From CAZKFA01 sp964551925 (GTDB lineage: Bacteria; Cyanobacteriota; Vampirovibrionia; LMEP-6097), in contig CAZKFA010000037.1 of assembly GCA_964551925.1 (NCBI GenBank), positions 1-13,819 on the forward strand: 13,819 nucleotides of DNA. Direction: 5' to 3'. This document shows positions 7,096-13,819 of this stretch, piece after piece (within the stretch, counting starts at the first letter, position 1; the number at the start of each line of letters is the position of its first letter). The notes beneath the pieces are model-generated. The model saw only the letters and a list, made by a program, of their open reading frames with translations. It did no database searches and was not told the origin of the DNA. Both the position numbers and the translations under genes were made by a program.

Positions 7096-8441
7096 ATCAT
7101 CTCTCCAAACAAATCGTACTCATCACAGTCAATTATCTTAACATTGATAAGGCTACCTGTTTGGGGCTGTATGTCATCTTTAAGTAAATCTATATAAACT
7201 TGTCCATCTATCTCCGGGGCGTCACGAAAAGACCTAGCTACTACCCTGATATTACGAGGACCTTGTTCTAGGTGCTCAATTAAGACCGGTAGAACAGCTC
7301 CAATATGATCTTGATTCTTAGCTAGTGAGATCTTCTGCTGTAGAGCCATCAGAGTATCACGGCGTTGATTTTTGATAGCATCTGGTATTTGGTTAGCAAA
7401 TTGGCCCGCTGGCGTGCCTGTCTCTTGTGAGTAAGTAAAAACCCCAACTCTATCAAAACGCGTACGTTCAATAAAATCATAAAGCTGTTTGAAATCATCG
7501 TCGTCTTCACCCGGAAAACCCGTTATAAAAGTACTGCGCAAGCAAACATCGGGAATGATCCGCTTTATCAGATCAACCGTATCTTGCACCGTACTTGGTC
7601 TACGCATACTCTTAAGAACCTTTGCTGATGCGTGTTGTAGAGGGATATCAACATATTTAACTATATTAGCTTTATCACGAATAACCACAAGCATCTCTTC
7701 ATCCATCTCAGTTGGATAAGCGTACATCAATCTTATCCACTTAGCACCAGATTGATCAGCAAGGGCTGTAAGTAAGTCAGCAAGAGCTCTACGCTTATAA
7801 AGATCTGTTCCGTATGCCGTGCTATCTTGCGACACAAGGACTATTTCTTGAGTACCAGCAGCGACTAAGTTCTTCGCCTCTATCACTATATCTTCGATGC
7901 TACGTGATTTCATGTCGCCGCGCAAATAAGGAATAATACAAAACGCACAACGATGATCACAACCTTCAGCAATCTTTAAATACGCACTCGGTCCAATTTG
8001 CGTATGCACGCGAGGAGTATTAGCATCTGCCACAGCCATTGGCACCTGATCAACTTTAACTATCTTAGAATCCTTTCCCTGATTAAGGTTCAGGGTAACT
8101 TCTTTGATTACATTGAGAATATCTTTGACGTTACCAGTACCAACAACTGCTTGTGCTTCGGGCAACTCATCAAAAATATCAGCCTTAAAACGCTGGGCCA
8201 TACAGCCAGTAACAATTAATTTCTGACCTTGATCAGCAAGCTCTGTTAAAACATCAACGCTTTCATTAGTAGAGCCTTCAATAAAAGTACAAGTATTAAC
8301 CAAGGATAGATCAGCCTTGCTATGATCGCTAGTAATTTGATAACCAGCGCCATGCAAGATCCCAATCATGTTTTCGGTATCAACTAAATTTTTTGGGCAG
8401 CCTAAAGTAGAGACTCCGATTACTGGTAATTGTTTTTTCAT
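7092..8441 (-). CDS. rimO: Ribosomal protein S12 methylthiotransferase RimO
   Basis: A radical-SAM enzyme that adds a methylthio group to the beta-carbon of a conserved aspartate in ribosomal protein uS12. It carries two 4Fe-4S clusters. The N-terminal MTTase domain has Cys15 (TLGCPKNLVD), Cys51 (VNTCTF) and Cys80 (TGCMAQ). The radical-SAM domain has GCDHRCAFCIIP with Cys161, 165 and 168. The C-terminal TRAM domain (about 380-449) includes the RimO-type APEIDGQVYIDL and DEYDLFGEM wording, which favours RimO over the tRNA enzymes MiaB and MtaB. The length of 449 residues is typical. The start codon shares ATGA with the stop of the upstream 107-residue gene and there is no clear Shine-Dalgarno sequence, so translation is probably coupled. 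The downstream 143-residue gene overlaps its stop. Confidence 0.96.
   Translation of the reverse strand: MKKQLPVIGVSTLGCPKNLVDTENMIGILHGAGYQITSDHSKADLSLVNTCTFIEGSTNESVDVLTELADQGQKLIVTGCMAQRFKADIFDELPEAQAVVGTGNVKDILNVIKEVTLNLNQGKDSKIVKVDQVPMAVADANTPRVHTQIGPSAYLKIAEGCDHRCAFCIIPYLRGDMKSRSIEDIVIEAKNLVAAGTQEIVLVSQDSTAYGTDLYKRRALADLLTALADQSGAKWIRLMYAYPTEMDEEMLVVIRDKANIVKYVDIPLQHASAKVLKSMRRPSTVQDTVDLIKRIIPDVCLRSTFITGFPGEDDDDFKQLYDFIERTRFDRVGVFTYSQETGTPAGQFANQIPDAIKNQRRDTLMALQQKISLAKNQDHIGAVLPVLIEHLEQGPRNIRVVARSFRDAPEIDGQVYIDLLKDDIQPQTGSLINVKIIDCDEYDLFGEMI
7100..7105 (-). promoter_or_regulatory. Shine-Dalgarno sequence of the 143-residue gene
   Basis: GGAGAG on the minus strand, within the last codons of rimO, about 5 nt before the TTG start. 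It is the strongest Shine-Dalgarno match in the window. It shows that the organism uses the anti-Shine-Dalgarno interaction for a downstream operon gene although most first genes lack one. Confidence 0.65.
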
Positions 8442-8761
8442 ATGCCAAGAGTACTTTCAACACACTTTGCTTTGGCTTGTGGCAAGTAAGCCCATAAAGA
8501 ACCCTCTTCCCAAATTGGTTCAATCACAGAATCAATTTTATAAATATACAAACTTTTGATTAATTCCATAGCACGATGATTCGCGATACCACGCGGATCA
8601 CTACTCAAGCGAGTCTTTAGTTTGATGGCGTTTTTTTTGCTATCACAGAAGGCCGGTCCAGCACTTGGCCCTGAGCTGCGGCACAAAACGGCTATAGTAC
8701 CATCCTGCCTAGGGCAGGCAAGCACATAGGTAGAATTCCTCGGATTGCCAGCAAAATCCAT
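8438..8761 (-). CDS. Hypothetical protein, first gene of the rimO operon, 107 residues
   Basis: Unrecognised. It begins MDFAGNPRNSTYVLACPRQD and has four cysteines (16, 27, 39 and one near the end at about 100). The first three sit in a Gly/Ser/Pro-rich stretch (CPRQDGTIAVLCRSSGPSAGPAFC) that could be metal-binding but fits no standard zinc-finger spacing. The second half looks helical (NHRAMELIKSLYIYKIDSVIEPIWEEGSLWAYL). No signal peptide or membrane segment is visible. An extended -10 (TGC TAAAAT) lies 9 bp before the ATG with no Shine-Dalgarno sequence, so the operon's mRNA probably starts close to this codon. The stop overlaps the rimO start by 4 bp. Tight coupling to rimO makes it a reasonable candidate for a RimO-related accessory role, but nothing in the sequence shows this. 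Confidence 0.72.
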   Translation of the reverse strand: MDFAGNPRNSTYVLACPRQDGTIAVLCRSSGPSAGPAFCDSKKNAIKLKTRLSSDPRGIANHRAMELIKSLYIYKIDSVIEPIWEEGSLWAYLPQAKAKCVESTLGI

Positions 8762-8770
8762 ATTGATAAG

Positions 8771-8779
8771 ATTTTAGCA
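8771..8779 (-). promoter_or_regulatory. Extended -10 of the rimO operon
   Basis: TGCTAAAAT on the minus strand ends 9 bp before the ATG of the 107-residue gene. No Shine-Dalgarno sequence follows and no clear -35 is seen. Confidence 0.52.
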
Positions 8780-8834
8780 AAAAGAGCCTTGTTTTGACTT
8801 TTTTTCTCTGGTTCTTTAAATAAAAGCTCGCTTT

Positions 8835-8867
8835 TTTAACCAATCCTTAACCACCATTTGGTTTAAT
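8835..8867 (+). promoter_or_regulatory. Promoter of the 977-residue gene with tandem Pho-box-like repeats
   Basis: TTTAACCA (8835-8842) and CTTAACCA (8846-8853) are direct repeats with a 3-bp spacer, an 11-bp period that places them on one DNA face. The second ends 8 bp before an extended -10 (TGG TTTAAT, 8859-8867), where a -35 would be expected. The ATG follows the -10 by 7 bp. The layout is that of a PhoB/OmpR-family activator site, and the wording resembles the cyanobacterial SphR Pho box as I remember it. The second repeat also forms a short inverted repeat (AACCA/TGGTT) with 8859-8863. Confidence 0.5.
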
Positions 8868-8874
8868 AGCGACA

Positions 8875-11808
8875 ATGGTAGACGGACCTATAGTACCAAA
8901 ACCTTTAACTGACTCTAGCGCTATTAACGGAAGCATAGTTGATAGGACCATTGAATTTTTGAATCAATTAAATCAAGCTTCTGGTTTCTCTGGGCTCGGT
9001 ACTGGCAATTTTACTTTTGTAGATTTCGGCGCTTCTGCTCCTACAGAGAGTGTTCTTGGTGTACACAATATCAAACCAGAAGGAGCAAATTGGCAAGATG
9101 CCCAAAACTATTATTATCAAACAAGCCCACAGCGATTAGATTATATCCAAAGTCAATTAACTGTTAATTTAGAACGAATGCAAAGTGGGATCACGGATCA
9201 CATAAGTAGTTTATTTGATCTACTTGCCGCGCGCGAAACAGATCTCAATAGCTATGAAAACAACCTTGATAATGCTGATGACTATAACTCTGTCATTAAC
9301 GCAGGCAACCAGCTTAGTAATAGACTATCAACAACTTTAACAAGTGATGAAGCACTTAATACATTGATGAATGCTTTCTTTGCTAACTTTCAACTAGATA
9401 TCCAAAGAATGCAAGATGAGCTTTTTGGTTTACTTGATGATGGCGACACTAACTTCTCTAATAGCTCTACTAATGCTATAAAATATTTTGTCAAACGCCC
9501 TAAAATAGAAGGGCAAGAAGAGCAACCAGATATCGTTGTTAGTAGCGAAGCTGATCTATTACAAGCCAATAAAGATCTAATCAGAGAAGAGCTTCTACGC
9601 AGAGATGCCAGTCTCTTAGACCCAGAACTTACTAATACTATCAATCAACGTATAAATAGTTACGTTCAAGATTTGTTCCAGCAAGGACAATTAAAATTAC
9701 CAGACCAAATTGTAACTAGAATCATAGCTAGTCGCAACATCAGTCAAGAAGATCAGGATAAATTAAACTCTAGTAGTGATTTCTTACAATATATAAGCTT
9801 TGATGGACTAAAAGATTTAATCAAACAAGAATACGGTTCTACACTTAACGACGAGCAGGTGATGGATAAAATCTTTACTAAACATTTAACCAAAGCTACA
9901 CCAAGATACTTGAACGACCAAAGAAGCATTAAAGACATACTTACAGGTAAAGCTGATAGCAACAACAGTAGTAATCCATTAGATAGGTTATTTATGAGCG
10001 CTCAAGGCCAGATTAATAATGCTATGTATGCTGGTACCCAACTCTATCAAAATGGATATGAAAGAACAGCTACTAATGAGTTACAAAATATCATTCGCAA
10101 TAATCCTTTAGGAGCGCTTGAATTTCTCTATGCTCAAAAAGCCAGAACAACAGATCCTAAAAAACTATCAGAAATTAATGACAACATAGATAAACTTAGC
10201 TCGCGCGTACAAGATCAAATACGAAATCAAATTTTGTTATACAACAATAATATACCTTTTCTTGAAGGGCGCATTAATGCAATTAATGATGAACTAAGAC
10301 AGAGACCTGAGGGCTCCGTTAACGATCAAGATCCTTTGGTTGTAGAGAAAAATAGATTAGAAGCATTATTAATAACTCGACAAGCTCAAATCACAGAACT
10401 TAATAGAATCAGTAATATCAGCTTACCTATAAGAGAAGATTCTATTGCTGAGCTAAAAACCACTCTAGCTCAACATTTCAACTTCACAGAGATTGCTGCT
10501 ACAACGGAGCTAGATTCGGCTCTAGAGAATATCGACAAGCAAACTGGCTTCCAAAATAACTATAGAAGCTTAATGGCAAACGAAGGATTTGAAGCTAATC
10601 AAATCAACATGAGATATCTCAATCAAAAGCTACCTGAAGCTAGACCAGATGGCACAATGCCAGAAGACAACAGCATCATACCGCCTTATGTTAGTGCCAG
10701 TATATACTCTGGAATTATTGCCAGAATTGGCAACACTATACTTAATAAAGCAGATGATCTAATGAGAAGCGACGCTATTCCTGGTGCCAACTGGGCTACT
10801 GACAATATGCAATTATTGACTGCTATCAATGATGGACTTGGAGATAGTCTTCCTGGTACGACAACAGCTGAAAGATTTATAAGTCATTTGAAAAATAGCT
10901 TCAGAGATATAATCCAAACTTTTTTCAATAGCAATAATCCTCTAAAACAAGATGTAGATAGAGCAAGAACAGATTTAGAAACTAATCACAATAGATTAGT
11001 GAATATAGATACTAGTATTGCAAATGCTGAGCGGGCTAGTATTCTTAATGAAATTCTGACAGGCTCTGATAATCGAGTTAGAGCACAAAACCTGACCCTA
11101 GAGCAAATAGCAACTGCATTAAATGGTAATATTTATGACTCCAATAACCTCATACACAAAGCTGGTCTAAGAGACATCAAACACTCTCTAGAACAAAGAA
11201 TCAACGATCTAGAACATGGAAATGATGATGATATTGGTGATGATGATGTAATTAGTGATTACCAACTTGCTCGTAACTTACTATACGGACAAGGGCGTAA
11301 CGAAAATAACCCATCTGCTGATTCAGTGTTAGGTTTATACAATAACTTTGATCAATTTGTCAGGGATAACATAGATAATGTGGATCGTCTAACAGAGCAG
11401 AAAGCAGACTTAGTAGCAAGAGAAGGAGAATTAACCGAAGACTACAAAACTAAATTAACTGCTTATAGTAACGCACTTACCAACGCCCATGCTGATAATG
11501 ATGATGATGGAGAAACTAATATAGAAGAAGACTTTAAAGCAATTCTAGACGCAGATAATAGCTTTGATTTAGATGGTAATGGTATTAATGATTTCGTAGA
11601 TATCTCAGGTATTATTAACAATGTTGGTGTACTTGCTGATAGCGTAAGAAATATTTTTGGTAGCCCTGATACGAAAGCTGGTGGCATTGAGAATCAAGAC
11701 ATCAGAAGGTTAATTCTACTCATGTTTGTGTTTAGCATGATAGAAGCTAGTGATTGGGATTATAAACGTCAAGAAGCTGAGACTGCTGGCTATGAAGTTA
11801 GTGCGTAG
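8875..11808 (+). CDS. Large cysteine-free helical protein with EF-hand-like loops, 977 residues
   Basis: No family recognised. All 977 residues lack cysteine. The composition is rich in Asn, Asp, Gln, Leu and Ile, with long amphipathic helical stretches (for example 463-512, 692-727 and 839-870) that may form coiled coils. Near the C-terminus are two calcium-binding-like loops, DNDDDGETNIEE (874-885) and DLDGNGINDFVD (898-909), both fitting the 12-residue EF-hand/dockerin pattern. An acidic patch NDDDIGDDD (783-791) precedes them. Residues 946-956 (LILLMFVFSMI) form a short hydrophobic segment before a charged tail containing SDWDYKRQEAE. There is no N-terminal signal peptide. Absence of cysteine plus calcium loops hints at export by a signal-peptide-independent route or a structural role; this is inference. 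It has its own promoter with tandem repeats upstream, and its last 11 bp overlap pyrG. Confidence 0.9.
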   Translation: MVDGPIVPKPLTDSSAINGSIVDRTIEFLNQLNQASGFSGLGTGNFTFVDFGASAPTESVLGVHNIKPEGANWQDAQNYYYQTSPQRLDYIQSQLTVNLERMQSGITDHISSLFDLLAARETDLNSYENNLDNADDYNSVINAGNQLSNRLSTTLTSDEALNTLMNAFFANFQLDIQRMQDELFGLLDDGDTNFSNSSTNAIKYFVKRPKIEGQEEQPDIVVSSEADLLQANKDLIREELLRRDASLLDPELTNTINQRINSYVQDLFQQGQLKLPDQIVTRIIASRNISQEDQDKLNSSSDFLQYISFDGLKDLIKQEYGSTLNDEQVMDKIFTKHLTKATPRYLNDQRSIKDILTGKADSNNSSNPLDRLFMSAQGQINNAMYAGTQLYQNGYERTATNELQNIIRNNPLGALEFLYAQKARTTDPKKLSEINDNIDKLSSRVQDQIRNQILLYNNNIPFLEGRINAINDELRQRPEGSVNDQDPLVVEKNRLEALLITRQAQITELNRISNISLPIREDSIAELKTTLAQHFNFTEIAATTELDSALENIDKQTGFQNNYRSLMANEGFEANQINMRYLNQKLPEARPDGTMPEDNSIIPPYVSASIYSGIIARIGNTILNKADDLMRSDAIPGANWATDNMQLLTAINDGLGDSLPGTTTAERFISHLKNSFRDIIQTFFNSNNPLKQDVDRARTDLETNHNRLVNIDTSIANAERASILNEILTGSDNRVRAQNLTLEQIATALNGNIYDSNNLIHKAGLRDIKHSLEQRINDLEHGNDDDIGDDDVISDYQLARNLLYGQGRNENNPSADSVLGLYNNFDQFVRDNIDNVDRLTEQKADLVAREGELTEDYKTKLTAYSNALTNAHADNDDDGETNIEEDFKAILDADNSFDLDGNGINDFVDISGIINNVGVLADSVRNIFGSPDTKAGGIENQDIRRLILLMFVFSMIEASDWDYKRQEAETAGYEVSA

Positions 11809-13483
11809 TAGATTCTTCCAAAACTTTAATCGCAGCTTTAGCCAGTCCAAGAAATAATGGATGTGCACGATTCGGTCTCGATAAAAATTCTGGATGGAAC
11901 TGACAAGCCATATAATAAGGATGATTTACCATCTCAACAATCTCTACTAGATTACCATCTGGTGATACTCCTGATATCTTCAAACCCGCTTGCTCAAAGG
12001 CTTGACGATAAATATTATTAAACTCATAACGATGACGATGACGCTCATTAATAACTAAGTCTTTCTGTACAGAAGCGTTTGCATGAAATTCGGCAGCCTT
12101 TGCTTGGGTTTCTAAGGCGCGCGCAAGATACAAATCATAAGCCTTGGTATCAGCAGCTAATTTACAAGGATAGAGCCCTAGTCTCATAGTCGCGCCTTTA
12201 TCCTCAATGCCCTTCTGCGCTTCCATTAAATGAATAACAGGATAAGCTGTTTTATCATCGAATTCAAGACTATTAGCATTTTTATATCCTAAGACATTAC
12301 GCGCAAATTCTATAACAGCACACTGTAAGCCAAGACAGAGTCCTAAAAATGGCTTGCCATTTTCTCGAGCCCATTGAATAGCAAGTAGCTTACCTTCAAT
12401 ACCTCTATCACCGAAACCACCTGGAACACAGATGGCGTCAAGGTCTGATAGCTTCTCAGTAGCTTTATCATAACTAGTAATATCATCTGATAGTATCAAA
12501 CATAAATCAACACCATAGCCAAGTTCAGCACAAGCGTGTCTAATCGATTCACTGACTGAGATATAAGAATCTGATAGCTTGACATACTTGCCAACTAAAC
12601 CAATCTTCAGAGTTCCATTCGCGGGTTTCATTAATTTATTTACCATCGCTTCCCAGCTTGATAAATCTGGAGCGCGATCTTCAAGGTTCAAAGTCTCAAG
12701 AATACAAGCAGCGAGCCCTTCTTTCTGCAAGACCAAAGGCACTTGGTAAATGCTTTTACAGTCTTTACTTTCAATAATATTTTTGGCTGGCACATCAGTA
12801 AACAAGCTAAGCTTCTCACGCAATGTTTTAGGGATACTATGATCCGAGCGTAAGACTAATACATCAGGATGTATGCCTTTAGATCTCAAGACTTCGACGC
12901 TATGCTGAGTAGGTTTGGTTTTGAGCTCGTCAGCAGCTTTTAGATGCGGCACTAGAGTTACATGAATATAAGCCGTGTTATGTTTGCCAACGTCTTTTTT
13001 TACTTGTCTAATGGCTTCAAGAAAAATAGAACTTTCAATATCACCAACGGTTCCACCAACCTCAACAATCAAAACCTCTGCTTTACTTTCGGCAGCAGCT
13101 TTGTAGATTTTTTCTTTGATCTCATTAGTCACATGCGGCACCATCTGTACCGTCGCGCCCAAATACTCTCCGCGACGTTCTTTAGCAATAACATCACGAT
13201 AAATCAAACCAGAAGTTACACTGTTAGAACGCTTCAAGTTAGTATCAATAAATCTTTCGTAATGGCCAAGATCAAGATCAGTCTCAGCACCATCTTCGGT
13301 CACAAAGACCTCACCATGCTGGTAAGGCGACATAGTCCCCGGATCTACATTGAGATAGGGATCAAGTTTCTGAATAGAAACTTTATAGCCTCTTTGTCTT
13401 AAAAGATGCCCTAGAGACGAAGCTACTATACCTTTACCAAGGCTACTTACTACTCCGCCAGTTACAAAAATATACTTAGCCAC
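11798..13483 (-). CDS. pyrG: CTP synthase
   Basis: Converts UTP to CTP using ATP and glutamine, the last step of de novo pyrimidine nucleotide synthesis. The 561-residue protein has an N-terminal amidoligase domain with the P-loop region TGGVVSSLGKGI (8-19), DPYLNVDPGTMSPYQHGEVFVTEDGAETDLDLGHYERF and IVEVGGTVGDIES. It also has a C-terminal class I glutaminase domain with nucleophile Cys383 (GLCLGLQ), RHRHRYEFNN (481-490), and His530/Glu532 (QFHPEF). About 20 extra residues are present between LGLYPC (435-440) and the RHRHRYE motif compared with the E. coli enzyme. The start is GTG at 13481-13483, giving the canonical MAKYIFVTGG. TATAAT lies 8 bp before it and no Shine-Dalgarno sequence is seen, so it probably has its own leaderless transcript despite following the 98-residue gene by 34 bp. 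Its 3' end overlaps the 977-residue gene. Confidence 0.98.
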   Translation of the reverse strand: MAKYIFVTGGVVSSLGKGIVASSLGHLLRQRGYKVSIQKLDPYLNVDPGTMSPYQHGEVFVTEDGAETDLDLGHYERFIDTNLKRSNSVTSGLIYRDVIAKERRGEYLGATVQMVPHVTNEIKEKIYKAAAESKAEVLIVEVGGTVGDIESSIFLEAIRQVKKDVGKHNTAYIHVTLVPHLKAADELKTKPTQHSVEVLRSKGIHPDVLVLRSDHSIPKTLREKLSLFTDVPAKNIIESKDCKSIYQVPLVLQKEGLAACILETLNLEDRAPDLSSWEAMVNKLMKPANGTLKIGLVGKYVKLSDSYISVSESIRHACAELGYGVDLCLILSDDITSYDKATEKLSDLDAICVPGGFGDRGIEGKLLAIQWARENGKPFLGLCLGLQCAVIEFARNVLGYKNANSLEFDDKTAYPVIHLMEAQKGIEDKGATMRLGLYPCKLAADTKAYDLYLARALETQAKAAEFHANASVQKDLVINERHRHRYEFNNIYRQAFEQAGLKISGVSPDGNLVEIVEMVNHPYYMACQFHPEFLSRPNRAHPLFLGLAKAAIKVLEESTTH

Positions 13484-13491
13484 GTAGAAAT

Positions 13492-13497
13492 ATTATA
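13492..13497 (-). promoter_or_regulatory. -10 box of pyrG
   Basis: A perfect TATAAT on the minus strand ends 8 bp before the GTG start of pyrG, in the 34-bp gap after the 98-residue gene. No Shine-Dalgarno sequence lies between and there is no clear -35. Confidence 0.58.
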
Positions 13498-13517
13498 ACG
13501 CATTAATACGAATTTCG

Positions 13518-13814
13518 CTAGACACCAAGAAGCTTCCAATGAGAAAGTATTTGCTGAGCTTGATTTCTATTTGTAATAGCTAAGTCATTAGCAAATTGGA
13601 ATGAATCTGGGTCTTTTGCAGCGAGCGCTACAGCAACTTGTCTACCAAAAGTTGCTAATTTGGGATCTGCCGTAATTCTAGTAGCTATCTCTGCAGCTAA
13701 CTTTTCGCCTTTAAATGGGCGGGTTGGAGAATTTGCTACTTCATCATCAAGACCTCTTTTCAGATCAGAGAAAGCTGTAACAAATTGAGCAGCCAAAGTC
13801 TGTATACTACGCAT
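13518..13814 (-). CDS. Hypothetical protein upstream of pyrG, 98 residues
   Basis: Unrecognised. It is a small, probably all-helical, soluble protein beginning MRSIQTLAAQFVTAFSDLKR and rich in alanine (LAAEIATRITADPKLATF, VAVALAAKDPDSFQFANDLA). It ends ILSHWKLLGV. It has no cysteine, signal peptide or long hydrophobic segment. The start ATG lies 5 bp inside the window edge, so its promoter or ribosome-binding site cannot be seen and an earlier in-frame start outside the window is possible. It is co-directional with pyrG at 34 bp distance. Because pyrG has its own -10 in that gap, the two need not share one transcript. Confidence 0.62.
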   Translation of the reverse strand: MRSIQTLAAQFVTAFSDLKRGLDDEVANSPTRPFKGEKLAAEIATRITADPKLATFGRQVAVALAAKDPDSFQFANDLAITNRNQAQQILSHWKLLGV

Positions 13815-13819
13815 AATCT

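Noticed and set aside
8438..8761. The 107-residue cysteine-containing protein as a zinc-ribbon
   Set aside because: The cysteine spacing (16, 27, 39) has no CxxC or CxxH pairs, so a zinc-ribbon call is not supported.
8762..8834. Terminator or small RNA in the rest of the 113-bp gap before the 977-residue gene
   Set aside because: The T-rich runs lack a GC-rich stem before them, and the gap is between divergent genes where no terminator is needed.
11221..11250. GAT-repeat tract as a microsatellite or slippage site
   Set aside because: It is short, interrupted and in frame, encoding an acidic Asp run in the 977-residue protein; ordinary coding explains it.
12962..13402. Open frame of 146 codons on the plus strand
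   Set aside because: It lies wholly antisense to the strongly conserved pyrG coding region, and its protein shows no recognisable motif; it is a shadow.
1..13819. CRISPR array, tRNA, rRNA, insertion sequence or prophage elements
   Set aside because: Coding density leaves no intergenic stretch above about 115 bp; no repeat-spacer pattern, transposase or tRNA-like cloverleaf was seen.

Overview
This is an AT-rich, very compact bacterial chromosome segment with 13 protein-coding genes. I see no RNA genes, mobile elements, CRISPR array or rearrangement. Housekeeping genes identify it as bacterial: radA (recombination ATPase), rimO (ribosomal protein S12 methylthiotransferase), pyrG (CTP synthase), an asnB-type glutamine-dependent asparagine synthetase and a divergent uracil phosphoribosyltransferase. 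Taxonomy cannot be fixed by eye. The PyrG 'LGLYPC' wording, the AT-richness and a tandem repeat resembling the cyanobacterial Pho box would fit a lineage near Cyanobacteria/Melainabacteria, but this is a weak inference.

Layout, with sign giving strand: asnB(-) and a SAM methyltransferase(-) form one operon. A PLP aminotransferase(+) is divergent from it and converges on a DUF1805/YunC-like gene(-). A upp-like gene(+) is divergent from that and converges on a 61-residue orphan(-). radA(+) is divergent from the orphan and converges on a three-gene operon (107-residue orphan, rimO, 143-residue orphan; all -). A 977-residue cysteine-free helical protein(+) is divergent from that operon and converges on pyrG(-), which lies downstream of a 98-residue orphan(-). 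Every plus-strand gene stands alone between a divergent promoter region and a convergent 3' junction.

Three regularities stand out. (1) Most genes that begin a transcription unit have a -10 hexamer only 6-9 bp before the start codon and no Shine-Dalgarno sequence. This predicts leaderless or nearly leaderless mRNAs, while downstream operon genes use Shine-Dalgarno sequences or stop/start overlaps. (2) All four convergent junctions overlap by 10-17 bp or are 2 bp apart, so no conventional terminator fits between the genes. (3) In the two shortest divergent gaps (41 and 42 bp), the -10 of each promoter sits where the -35 of the other should be.

The most unusual gene is the 977-residue protein. 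It has no cysteine, is rich in Asn/Asp/Gln and predicted helix, carries two EF-hand-like calcium loops near the C-terminus, and ends in a hydrophobic stretch. Two tandem 8-bp repeats with a 3-bp spacer precede its -10 and resemble a PhoB/SphR-type response-regulator site. The asnB-methyltransferase pair looks like a small-molecule or surface-glycan modification module. upp and pyrG both serve pyrimidine nucleotide supply but are not co-transcribed. Four small orphan proteins (61, 98, 107 and 143 residues) have no recognisable family.
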